From Amoebophrya sp. A120 (taxonomy: Eukaryota > Sar > Dinophyceae > Syndiniales > Amoebophryaceae), in assembly GCA_905178155.1 (NCBI GenBank), contig CAJINV010000006.1, positions 2,107,600 through 2,171,599 of the forward strand: a stretch of DNA of 64,000 nt, written 5' to 3'. Of the stretch, positions 32,571 through 43,100 are shown one piece after another (positions within the stretch are counted from its first letter, which is position 1; each line of letters opens with the position of its first letter). The notes below the pieces were generated by a model, which saw nothing but the letters and a program-made list of their open reading frames with translations, was not told where the DNA came from and made no database searches. Made by a program: the position numbers and the translations under genes.

Positions 32571-35500
32571 ATGGAAGTCCGTCCGAAGGAGCGGATGAAC
32601 ATTTCCGCCGCGTACCACATGGCGATGACGCACGCCGAAGAAGGCATGCAGCCCATGGCGGTGCCGCTCCCCCAGAACTTCAGCTCGTTCGAAGAGGCGG
32701 TAGAAAAGGCGGAGACCTTCCAATATCCTGAGCAAAAACGTCCCCAACCCATAGTCAAGTTGGTAAATCTGCAACACAAATCGCCCAGCTTTGGAAGTTG
32801 TGCATGACAAGTTTCCGTCTGTAGTATAGTGTTGCTTAGCAAGGAAAGCCGCATGAGAAAGCCAATCTCTCATCATATTTACAGCATTACAAATGCCAAA
32901 TCACGATTTGAAACGCCTCTCGTCATGGGAATGCGCATTACAAATGTTCCTGTCGTTGCGCATTTGCATTACAGCCTTGGGGTGGGGACGTTTTTGCTGT
33001 GGATATCCAAGACGCGGTGATCTGGCAGTACCACCAAGCGAAGAAGCGAAAGGTCATCGCCAAGGGCGTGCCGCCGCGGCAGACCGGGCTGGTAATAAAC
33101 GGCATCGGGCAGGAAAAAATCGAGGACATCTCAATGGAAAGCTACGCCCTGACCTCCATTTGCGCAAAGCCGAGATCAAACGGCGCCGCTGACGCACCCT
33201 CCGAATTTAGAAAAATGGCACAGGACATGCGGGCGGGGAGATTGAGAACGAGGAAAAGGAAGTTTCCCAGCAGAAAATTCCGTATTGTTATTGATTGTTT
33301 CTACGTACAATTTTTGTTACAGCGGCATTTTGGGTGGTTTGCGTTTGGTTGTTTGCATGACAAACCGCTCTTCCTTGATTGTCGTGTCACAACCAGAAAC
33401 TACTTTGTGATGCATATACTCAATAGTTCTTTCATTATCGTTATCGTTATCAAGCAGCGCGTCAAATAATGATAGAATCCAAAAGCAAAATAAATCAAAA
33501 ACATCACAGAGGACAAGGACATTCTAGACGGCAACATCTCCTCCGACTCCGAGGGCCACCCGGGGTACGGCTCTGACAAGGAAAAGGAACGGGCCCGTGG
33601 TGACTACATTGCGCAACAAAAAGCCCAGCAGGGCTTAAACAAGGCGTATGTGAGGCCGAATCGACACAGCAGCATGTCCTCCCGAGACGGGTCGGATTCC
33701 GGTTTTCTGTCCGTCGGCGCGAGTCCCATGAGCTACCTGCAAACCCCGGACCGGACGCCGGAGAGTGAATTTGGGAGAACGCCCGGCACGAATATGGATT
33801 TTTATCCCACGAAAAAACTGTTTCACTGTGGTGCTTTTGCAAGATCTGCATCACAAGTTTGTATACACATGTCACGGAAATAAATTTGCCATGCGCGCTT
33901 TCCAAGGGAAAACAGGCTTCAAAATCCAGAATGTCTTGCAAGTGTAGCAAGACAAACACTTTGGTGCTTCGTTCTCTGCATCACAAGTTCACAGGGAAAC
34001 AGTTTATTTTCCTTGCGATAATTGTACCGGGGGAAATAGCAGCATGATGGCGTTGACAAACGACGCACACAGCGACGCGGGCGACAGCGTGGATAACCAG
34101 AGCTTGGCGCTGAGTATTTCTTATTGCAATCATGCATTACAAATCTTTTTCTTGAGGTAGATCAGCATTAGAAATTTCAGTTCTCATGCTGAGGAAATTT
34201 GTAATGCATTTATTATACACATGAAACTATCAGGCCAACTCGCGGCGGGTGATGGGAAAGTAGCCTACAACAAGAGAAAATTCGCCGCGCAAAAAGCCGA
34301 GCGCGTATGCATCACAAAAGTATCGTACTAGTAGAAATCGCATTACAAGTTCGGTCAGCATGACAAGAGGAATCTGTCATGCTAATTTACCTACACAACT
34401 AGATTTATAATGCATACCTACACAACTAGATGATGATGATGATGATGATGATGATGCATAAACGCGATTAGTACGAGCGCGATAGTTTTGTAATGCATAA
34501 CGGGAAGCCGCGAATAAAATCTTGGCGGCCCAGAAGAACGGGTTTGGCAAACAGCAGTTTTTGATTGACCACAGAACACCGACGAGACTGACGGAAATCC
34601 TGGAGCATAGTACTAAATGTGGTTTTCATAATTGCTATTGCTCTGTAAAAAATGCTGGCGTGGTAATAAGGCAATAGGAGTGACGAGAACTTGTGAAGTA
34701 GATGTTGATCATGCACAGCATGCCAGCGCTGTTGTTCTTGTTGTATTTTTGCATGACACCGAAAATAAGAAATTCCGACACTTCAAGAATAGAGAACAAA
34801 TAAATCGATTTTGTTCATCATTTAATCAAACCCACTTTATCAACAACAAACAGACAAGAGAATCGACAAGCACCCCCTCCCTGTGATTACCATCATCCTC
34901 CCGCCCCGCGCTTCCTCCCTCATCAACATTTGCAACTGCATGCCGTTTATCAACGGCAAATATGTCAGTCTGGGTCTCGAAGCTTGTGATGCTGAAGTAT
35001 GCATAAGTCAGCTGCTTTCAAGTGCAGCCAAGCATGACAAGTTTAGTTGACACCGTCTGATTCGTAGCACGCATGACAAACTGCTTGGTCGCATCTCAAA
35101 AAAGTGGCGCCTTTGCTGGCTGTATGCAACACAGATTTTTCAGGAATGCAAGACATGCAACACAGATTCCACTTTTCCAGACCCAGACATGTTTGCAACT
35201 GCATGCCGTTCTTCGAAGAGCACAAGTGGACCCCGTTAACCCGACAGGAGAAGATGTTTTTTAACAGCTACCGTATCAACTGCAAATATATCTGGGTCTG
35301 GAAGAGTGTAAACTTGTCATGCAGGTTTTCTATGACCCACGAGGTCTGGAATGCGGGACCTAGCATGACAGACTCTGTGAGGTCTCTGCCATGCCTATCC
35401 TGCATGAGAAACTCCCTCCCAACGTGCTCGAAAGTGGACAGCTCTTGGCACTCATGCAACACAGACTTTTGTAAGATTCAGATTTAGCATGACAAGTTGC

Positions 35501-38500
35501 ACCCTTCCAGACCCAGACATTTTTGCATTTGATATACCGCACGCCGAAACACTTCGAAAAGGCGCTGTTCAACAAAAAACACAAATTCCGGATCCAATTT
35601 GTGGACAACGCGAGTCAAATCGAGAACTGGCTCTCCGTATCAAATGTAAAAATGTCTGGGTCTGGGAACTTGTGATGCTGGGTAGCGTCTCATGATGAGG
35701 CTACAAATGCTGGCTCAGCATGAAAAGTTTCTGAGCTCCTAGGTGTTGCCTATTCTGCATGACAAACTGCGCTTCTGCATCACAGAAAAGCGCAGCTTTT
35801 GGGTAACGTGCATGCCAGATTTCAGAGTCATGCCAGGCAAGCATGACAAACATGAATTCTTCCAGACCCAGACATTTTTACAGGTGATACTCCGTTTGTG
35901 CAGTGTTTCTGGACCCGAAGATGGAAAACGACTGGCAGCTGAACGAGTACCCCTTCGCGAAGCACGTCCACTTGTTCACGGCGGTTAGAGGGTTTTTCGT
36001 AAACCATGAGAAAGCGCCGGTGAAGAGCACGATCTGCGCGAACTGCGACCTGAAGGAGTTAACCTTGCCGCAATCCGTCCGCTATCCTGTGCAACAGTAT
36101 CGTACTCGTACCAATGCAAGTTTAGCATTACAAATCTTGTTTCCATGGCAAATCTGCATTACAAATTTTATTTCTCATGCTGACGAAGTTTGTCATGCAT
36201 TTATACGAGTACGATACTTTTGCACAGGATATCCGCCACAAGGACGACCAAGTATTGGCGAACTTCTGGCTGGAAATGGAGCGATTTCTGCAAACGATAT
36301 GAAAGCCTCCGGTTGGAAATCCTCAAAGTGGAAATAATTTGCAATGCAAAAAACCACTCCAGTTGAAGCGCCACTTCTAGGCGGCGCATGACAAATTCCC
36401 CGGGCATCTCAAAGTATGTCTGTCATGCGGGTTAACGCAAAGGGGTGGTCTTCTCTCGTGCTAATCAGCATTCCAAGTCTGAACCCGTAGAAGGACAATA
36501 GGCGGCCTCCATTGCGTCCCCTGCAATACAGTCTTTTTTGCGTCGCATTTCATGCATCACAAATTATTTCCACCTTGAGGATTTCCATTCTGAGGCTTTC
36601 ATAAACGAGAAGTCACATGGCGTACATGCAGCCGAATTTGAAGTTGATTGACGCGGCAAGCGTGAAGCGGGTGGTGCCCAAACCCGACTGGACGGAGCAG
36701 CAGAAGAAGGAGTTTGAAGAGCGGGTCGAATCCAACAAACAGCTGCAACTGACCATCACGCACAACAATTTGGAAAACTCCGGGGCGGGCGTGATGGAGG
36801 TGGATAAGTCCAGGCCGCTGATTACCGAAACGATTGACAAAAATTTACTCATCGTCGACAAGGAATCCCTAGTATCCTGTGCAAAAGTATCTGATACTCG
36901 TATTGCAATCATGCATTACAAATTTTTTTCTCAAGGTAAATCTGCATTACAAATTTCACTTCTCATGCTGAGGGAGTTTGTGATGCATTTATAGATACGA
37001 GTGCGATACTTTTGCAGTTCATACCTGAACCCCCGGTTCTACCGACCTGATTTCGACCTGCAGCGAAAGCGAATGGGGAAACCAACCCTGGCGGAGGAGC
37101 AGCAGGCCCTACCGATCGCTCTGAAGCAAAAGATCGAGAAGGGAGAGAAGTTGACGCAAAAAGAGTTGAACGATTTGAACAAGGAGGGAAAAGTATTCCG
37201 AGGAAAAACGTCCCCACCTATCCAGAGTCATCAACTTGGGAAGTCTGCTAGACAAATCAACAAGCTTTGCTTGCTGCGCATGACAAATCTAACGAAGGCT
37301 CGCCGTAATGTAGTCCGATGTTTAGCTTCTAGCTCAGAAGCTGCATCACAGATCTAGCCTATCATGCTGATTCGAGCATCGCAATAAATCATCTCAAAAC
37401 ACGACTAGAATAAAACTATGCTTCTCAGCATGGGGCTCCGCATGACAAATATTTTCAGCATGCAGATTTGCATGACAAGTACGAGGTGGGGACGTTTTTG
37501 CACAGGATAGAAAGTGCCGGATTTCGATGCGGAGGATGAAAACGGCTTCGACTGGGCGGCACAGCCGATTGCCGCACACACCTTGGACATCGGCGCCGGG
37601 CGGCAGATATCAATTGCAACTATGTTGTCCGGGTCTGGATGAACACAGCTCAGGTGTTTGTCAAGCTGTCTCTGCTTGACTCTGAAGGTCTGGCATGCAA
37701 GCCCTAGCACGAACACAGGTTTTTGCAAGGCCTGCCAATGCGTGATCCGCATGACAAACTTCCGCTTTGTTCGGTGACAAGAAATAACGGGATAGTTTTC
37801 TTGCTGTTTATGCATGACAGATGATTTTCCTGTGATCTAAAATGCGCATCACAAGTCTGCATGTCTACTCCAGACCCAGACATATTTGCGATGCATAGGA
37901 GGTCAAGATGCACATCAACGACGAGGAGGACAAGACGAAATTTGACAAACAGATCATGAAGCTGATCGAAGACGTATTATTTGGCTTCTGATTTTTTTTC
38001 GATAGTTTCAATTTGTCAAACGACCCTTGTTTGATTGTATTTTCATGCTATTAATTTTTGAACAACTCCCATATACAACACAACATCATAAACAGTGCAT
38101 CCTCAAGAAGAAGAAGGAGGACAACAGACCGGAGTTTATCGGAAAGAAAACCAAATAGCTTGGCACCTCCCAATAGCAGCTCCTTTCCTTCTTCATCTTC
38201 GTCTTGCATTTGTTCAAACTTGTAAAATTGTCATGCACCTTATGCAATGTAAATTTCCTGTACATGTACAGAATGCATGACAGATTTCGCTAACTTGCTG
38301 TGTCCAACTTGTCATGCTACACTAGGATTGAAGGCAAGTTTTGTCATGGAGAGACTGCATTTGTACATGTACAGGAAATTTACTGTGGATACACCTAGTA
38401 ATTCTATATTCATCTCCGGTGCTTTTTTGTACCAGTACAACCGTGTGACTGAACGCAGATGTTGAAAAAAAGAGAACAAGGCTCTTCTAGGAACAAGCCC

Positions 38501-41500
38501 TGGGAGGTGATGATTTTTTCCCCTGTACACGCTTTCGGAGGTGGAACGACAAAATAGGCCGGGAAGAACTCCACAAGGAGAACTTCGTGAAGTGGGTGAA
38601 CGACAACTTTGACTGTGACAAGGCCTATACGGCAGGGAAATTGCACGACGTTGGCTTTTATGCATTGCAGAAGTAACGTCCTAGTATAAATTGCATTACA
38701 AATTTTGGCAAGAAGAAAAGTGGAATTTGTAATGCTGTTTTAACTTAGGAGAGAGATTTATCATGCATATTTACAATTAGTACAAGCACGATACTTTTGC
38801 ACAGCATAGCTTTGGCCACGCACTAAAAACTGACATCGGCTACTACTACCACAAGGACATCAAGCTGGACGCGTTTAAGAGTAAGAAATACGCCAGACAC
38901 CGCTGTCGAATGAACTATCCTGAGTAAAAACGTCCGCCCCAAAGTCAAGATGGGGATTTTGCAACAGAAATCGAGAAGTTTTGGAATTCGGATTCACGCA
39001 TCACAAGCTGCAGTCCCGATAGTGTAGTGCAGGCTATAGCAAGGACAAACGCACCACAGATCCATCTACTTAGCCTGGTTACAGCATTGCAAATGCCAAA
39101 ACACGACTAGAAATGCCTCTCATGGAGATGCGCATTGCAAATCGATTCCTGTCATTGCGAGTCTGCATGACAACTCTGGGGTGGGGACGTTTTTACAAAT
39201 GATATTCACACCGAAGTAATGCTCGTGGAGTGGTACGACCGCCCCGGCGCAAAAATGATCAGCTACATCACAGTATCGAATGTAAAAATGTCTGGGTCTG
39301 GAAGAATGCAAGATTTGTGATGCAGGTTTTCCATGACCCATGAGGTCTGGAATGCGAGACCCAGCATGACAGATTTTTTGAGGTCTCTACCATGCCCTTC
39401 CTGCATGAGAAACTCCCTCTCAACTTGGTCAAAAGCGGCCAGCTTTTGGTACTCACGCAACACAGATTTTTGCATCATTCAGATTTAGCATGACAAGTTC
39501 TAACCTTGTTCCAGACCCAGACACTTTTACATTTGATACACAGCAGAAGACAAGGCCAAGCAGGAACGCGACGCAGAGTATGCTGCAGCGGAGAAGGCGC
39601 AAAAGCGAGCGGCCAGGGACGAGAAAAGAAAGGAGCATATCGTAAGGAAAAATCCCCCCTCCCCATATCAAAAAGGCAGCCTTTTGAAAATTTGTAATGC
39701 TGATTTGTGGTCACAAATTAGGTCAGTGTTGCAAGAGAGCAAGGCCAGAGCGTGCGCCGCCTTACGCAGGCGGTTTGTAATGATGCGCCAACAGGGCAGA
39801 GCAGACGTCTGCCATGCTGAGTGCCTATCTCTAGCCAGCCCCTTCCAGGCACTGTAAGCATCTGCCTGCAGTCCTCCTCTGGAAGACAAAGCTGATTTGT
39901 GCACACGAATCCCGCAACACAGATTGCCATTTTGATATGGGGGAGGATTTCTCAGTTCGATAAAACAGGAGAAAAAAAACGGTGGCGATTGGGACAACTA
40001 CAAGAAAAACGATGAATGGAAACAGTCTTCCAGCTGGCTATGCATTGCAAAAGTATCGTACTCGTAGTAATCCTAATCGCAATCATGCATTACAAATCTC
40101 CATCCCAAGGTAAAACAGCATGACAAATTCCATTTGTCATGCTGAGCTAATTTGTTTTGCAGTTACTACTAGGGCGATACTTTTGCAGTTCATACTGACA
40201 ACAAGGAAACAACACTTACAACTCGTCCAGCTGGAATAACAGCAGTGGAAACAACTACAATTCAGGAAACGACTGGAACCAGGGAGGTGGTGCTGGTTCT
40301 TGGGGTGCTGGCGACTGGAACAACAAAACGACTTCCGGGTACAACAATAATTCCTCAAGTTGGAACAATGACTACGGTAAAACTAGCTGGAAGAATGACG
40401 ATAAAAAAGACAACTGGGACAACAGTTACAACAAGTACGACAAAACTTCTTCCTACGAAAATGCTGACAAGAAGGCAGCGTCCTACAACGCGTTCAACGC
40501 CCCTGCCGCACCAGCGGGAGAGCCGAGTGATAAAAAGAATTCCTTCGAGGTTGAAGAGTCTGTTGTCCCCCGACCTGGTCGCGGCGGAAGCAAAGAAAAA
40601 GAGAGACAAAAGTCCCCAGAGCGAGGACGGGGAGGCAGTAAGGAGAAGGAGCGCGGTACTACGTCTGCTGCTAGCAGTTCTCAAAACAAGTTTCTCTTCT
40701 ACGAAGGTAGAAATGAGAACACCCGTCGAGAGGACGACGTGGAGCGGTACCATCGATCGAGTAAGTACAGGGAAGATTATCATGATAAAGATGACTACAA
40801 CTACCGGGGTGGCAGCAAGCACAAAGACTACAACCAGCCATCTCGGTACAGCCGCAGCCGGGGGCGGGATAGAGGAGCCAGGAGGTCAAAGGAAAAGGAG
40901 GACGAGAGAGACCGGTACGACCGCCGCGACCGTAGTCGATCCAAAGAAGTGAATAAAGAGGAAAACAACGGCCGGGGGAGGAGTCGGTATGGAAACAGAC
41001 GGGACGGGAGTAAGGACAAGGATATCAAAGACAAAGGGGATATCAAGAAAGAAACAACTACCTCCCGCGACGCAAAATCGAAAGCAAAGGACAATATCAC
41101 CGCCAAGGAAGAGAAGAAACCCCCACCTCCTCCGCCTGCTAAGAAGAAAGCTGCAGCTGCTGCGTCCTCTTCCTCAAGTTACAAACCCGGTGGCGGCGTG
41201 GAGGAATATTTGGCGGCGAAAGCGAAAAAGGAGGCTGAAGAGGCGGCGGCGGCAAGTGCGAGGGAGGTGAAATCTAGTCCGGTTATTGACTACACGAAGG
41301 TTAGAGCGGCGGATTTGTTGGCGGATGGAGACAGGTATGTTTATATTGCAATCATGCATTTACAAATCCTTTTCCTAACGTGAATCCGCATTACAAATTT
41401 CATTTCTCACGCTGAGGAAATCGAAATTTGTAATGCATTTATGCGAGTGCGATACTTTTGCAGTGGATACGTTTTTCATCGTCATGCCACCTGAACTTGT

Positions 41501-41692
41501 CATGCAAGTTGAACAAATCAAAATGAAAATCTTTCGAATCTGTGTTGCAACTTACTACTTATGTTGTAAACTATGAAACGAAACACGACAATCAATATGA
41601 ATATCAGCTTCAAGCTCGACAAGGCGGAGTCTGTGGCGAGTAAGAAGGAAGAAGAGAAGAAGCAGGTCAGTGTCAACATGGACGAGTTGTAG
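32571..41692 (+). CDS. Gene 5: large unrecognised protein with N/W/G-rich and RS/KE-rich tail
   Basis: More than 1100 residues in over 20 exons; the start (aagATGGAAGTCCG) is the first ATG of the frame. Not a family I recognise. An N-terminal folded-looking part (SSFEEAVEKAETFQDAVIWQ) is followed by a Ser/Pro stretch with TP/SP sites (YLQTPDRTPESEFGRTP). A middle region (34930-37970) is rich in W, F and charged residues (EHKWTPLTRQEKMFFNSY, ENDWQLNEYPFAKHVHLF) with one CxxC pair (ICANCDLK). A helical K/E region follows, and finally a 370-residue exon (40200-41335) of N/S/W/G repeats (SSWNNSSGNNYNSGNDW) passing into RS/RD and K/E runs (RYSRSRGRDRGARRSKEKE). RS/RGG-like tails occur in splicing and RNP proteins; a nuclear RNA role is a composition-based guess. 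Junctions near 33262-33510, 34231, 34622-34860, 38150-38540 and 41520-41600 are uncertain. The stop TAG at 41690 follows VSVNMDEL. Confidence 0.7.
32724..33005. mobile_element. Introner, family C
   Basis: tatcctgagcaaaaacgtcc and ggtggggacgtttttgctg then ggata. Perfect duplication tccaa (32719-32723, 33006-33010). Confidence 0.94.
33793..34020. mobile_element. Introner, family I (single copy in window)
   Basis: Left acgaaaaaactgtttcactg and right cagggaaacagtttattttc then gcgata. A distinct TIR, with the usual gcatcacaag and gccatgc interior motifs. No clear 5-base duplication. Excision near AAT gives GTNCTGGNSSMM. Confidence 0.75.
34115..34230. mobile_element. Introner, family B (truncated, TIRs lost)
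   Basis: Contains the B interior (atcatgcattacaaatcttt, ttctcatgctgaggaaattt) but neither gcaaaagtatcg nor its complement. Ends and duplication are unclear. The flanking frame can continue as LALS to GQLAAGDGK. Confidence 0.6.
34306..34499. mobile_element. Introner, family B with internal GAT microsatellite
   Basis: tatgcatcacaaaagtatcg and gatagttttgtaatgca. Flanks gcgcg/acggg. Interior carries a (GAT)n run at about 34429-34456 and a duplicated cctacacaactaga. Excision gives AEREAANKIL. Confidence 0.82.
34429..34456. repeat. (GAT)n microsatellite inside an introner
   Basis: Nine consecutive GAT units within the family B element at 34306-34499. Confidence 0.95.
34948..35204. mobile_element. 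Introner, family A with unusual right end
   Basis: Left tatgtcagtctgggtctcg (three extra bases in the core), right ttttccagacccagacat. The right terminus, with the following six bases, repeats 19 bases of the upstream exon (34929-34947 equals 35192-35210). Excision gives NCMPFFEEHKW. Confidence 0.8.
35274..35534. mobile_element. Introner, family A
   Basis: tatatctgggtctggaaga and cttccagacccagacat. Perfect duplication taccg (35269-35273, 35535-35539). Confidence 0.94.
35638..35889. mobile_element. Introner, family A
   Basis: tgtctgggtctgggaac and cttccagacccagacat then ggtgata. Perfect duplication ctccg (35633-35637, 35890-35894). Confidence 0.94.
36083..36231. mobile_element. Introner, family B
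   Basis: tatcctgtgcaacagtatcg and cgatacttttgcacagg then ata. Perfect duplication tccgc (36078-36082, 36232-36236). Confidence 0.94.
36298..36603. mobile_element. Introner, family E'
   Basis: cctccggttggaaatcctca and gaggatttccattctgaggc. Perfect duplication aacga (36293-36297, 36604-36608). The interior is close to 26630-26934 but runs in the opposite orientation (the gacaatagg block is here the complement of the one there). Confidence 0.93.
36873..37023. mobile_element. Introner, family B
   Basis: tatcctgtgcaaaagtatct and gtgcgatacttttgcagttc then ata. Duplication cctag/cctga. Confidence 0.9.
37194..37509. mobile_element. Introner, family C
   Basis: gaggaaaaacgtccccacct and gaggtggggacgtttttgca then ggata. 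Duplication aaaag/gaaag. Excision gives KEGKVPDFDAED. Confidence 0.92.
37618..37897. mobile_element. Introner, family A
   Basis: gttgtccgggtctggatga and ctccagacccagacata. Weak duplication gcaga/ggagg. The frame continues ...RQEVKMHINDEE. Confidence 0.83.
38241..38391. mobile_element. Introner-like element, family J (single copy in window)
   Basis: Left aatttcctgtacatgtacag and right ctgtggata preceded by tgtacatgtacaggaaattt: a near-perfect 30-base TIR unlike the other families. Perfect duplication cacct (38236-38240, 38392-38396). It appears to sit inside non-coding DNA of gene 5, that is, nested in an intron. Confidence 0.88.
38659..38808. mobile_element. Introner, family B
   Basis: tatgcattgcagaagtaacg and cgatacttttgcacagcata. 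Perfect duplication gcttt (38654-38658, 38809-38813). Confidence 0.93.
38916..39204. mobile_element. Introner, family C
   Basis: tgagtaaaaacgtccgcccc and gggtggggacgtttttacaa then gata. Flanks tgaac/ttcac. Excision gives RCRMNTEVMLVEW. Confidence 0.88.
39274..39538. mobile_element. Introner, family A
   Basis: tgtctgggtctggaaga and ttccagacccagaca. Perfect duplication cacag (39269-39273, 39539-39543). Confidence 0.94.
39638..39962. mobile_element. Introner, family K (single copy in window)
   Basis: Left aaatcccccctccccatatc and right gatatgggggaggatttctc, then tcgata: a TIR of about 40 bases. The interior is less rich in gcatgaca than other families. Flanks gagca/aaaca. Excision gives KEQEKKNGGDWDN in frame. 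Confidence 0.82.
40039..40194. mobile_element. Introner, family B
   Basis: tatgcattgcaaaagtatcg and ggcgatacttttgcagttc then ata. Duplication ctggc/ctgac. Opens the N/W-rich tail exon. Confidence 0.92.
41336..41469. mobile_element. Introner, family B
   Basis: The left end is eroded (tatgtttatattgcaatcat); the right is intact (gtgcgatacttttgcagtgg then ata). No clear duplication. Confidence 0.78.
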
Positions 41693-43100
41693 TGGGTGGA
41701 AAAGAACGGGAGAATTGTGTAACAAGCCGACGATGACGAGAACGCCGAAGGGAATAAACAAAAGTAGAACACGAAGCAAAAATGACCAAAATGCAGCCGC
41801 CCCTCCTCGTCATAAAAGCACGAGCACCTCTAATTATACAACCTGTATCACCAAAATAAAGCCGACGAAGAACCTTCACACTACTCCTTTCAGCACATCT
41901 GCAACAGCAACACCCAAGAAACGGAGGTTTCAAGCAGGATACCGACGAGGAGGAGGTTCCTGCGGGAGTAGAGACATTTTTAAGATTTTTACTCAGATTC
42001 GAAACAAGACAACTACCCACTTCAGGACTTTAAATAGGATTATAACATCAGAAAAACGATAAAAGTGACGTATTAGTCCCGAACTTTTACGCCAGAGAAA
42101 GGACGCTAATTTCAAAACCATGCAACAATAATAGATACTCTCATATACAAAAAAAACACCAAATGCGCGAAAAATTCTTTTTTTTTCATTTTTTCAACAC
42201 TAGGATTAGTCTGCGAGTTTGACAGGGGCGGGGGCGCAGATCTTCATGGGGAAATGAAGCAAGCGGCTTGTTTCTGTCGAACCGAAGAGAAAAATTGCAA
42301 TCGAAAGATAAGAATTCAACCACGACTGGGGTGAAGAAGAGGATGTGAAGACTTCGCCTAGATTGCATATACTTCTTTTTACGCACCCCTAGTACTAGCT
42401 CCACCAAAAAAATTGTGTCGTCTTTCACGACCTTTGCCTTTCCAGCACTCATCTGATAGCCAACTAGTAACTGTGTCACACCACGGCGCGACAAAAAGTT
42501 GATATTTGGATAAGTACAAAGTCGTATTTGCTCATTTTTCCGCCTCAGGAGATGAACTTGCTTCCGGCGCAAGCAGGCGCAGAAGATGAAACTATTGCTA
42601 AAGATGGGCAAAGAGAATCTTATCCAAGTCGCAGTCACTCGTTTATTTTACGCCGTTTATTATTCTTTGTCTTTGTCAACAGAAACAACAGGTGTATCAC
42701 CACAGGAATAGAATCACCTTGTTTAACGTCAGAATACAAATCTCAATTTTACGCTTGAAGACTTGTAATGCAGCTTTTTTGCATTCTCGAATGACCCTGT
42801 ACAAAAACATCCTTTGATAGGACGAGAAATGGAACTTTTCAATATTGTCTTTCTCTTGTACCTTTTGTTCATCACCAGCTTGTTTTGCAGCCGGCGCACC
42901 CTTGTGTCGTGTTGTAACTGCCAGCGCAACTGCAGGGGTTCAAAATCTTCTGATGGTCTTCGTCGACGTTGTTCTTCACAAGCAAGTGAGTTGTGATGAG
43001 CACCGGTCAGAGTTAAAGAAGGCAGTGCACTTTGAGACTCAGAAGAGAGATGTAGGAGATGAGATTGCAGACTGTTGCTTCCGAGTTAGGAACACATGAG
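41693..43100. other. Intergenic, no gene seen
   Basis: Moderately AT-rich spacer with short ORFs on both strands, none with family features or introners. A T/A-rich stretch lies at about 42150-42200. Confidence 0.55.

Noticed and set aside
40245-40952. Thr-rich 235-codon frame over the gene 5 tail
   Set aside because: The alternative frame joins upstream exons, is N/W/S/G-rich as expected for such a tail, and continues into the RS/KE region to the stop.
42186-42638. 150-codon ORF on the - strand
   Set aside because: No domain features, no introners and no continuing exons; probably chance.
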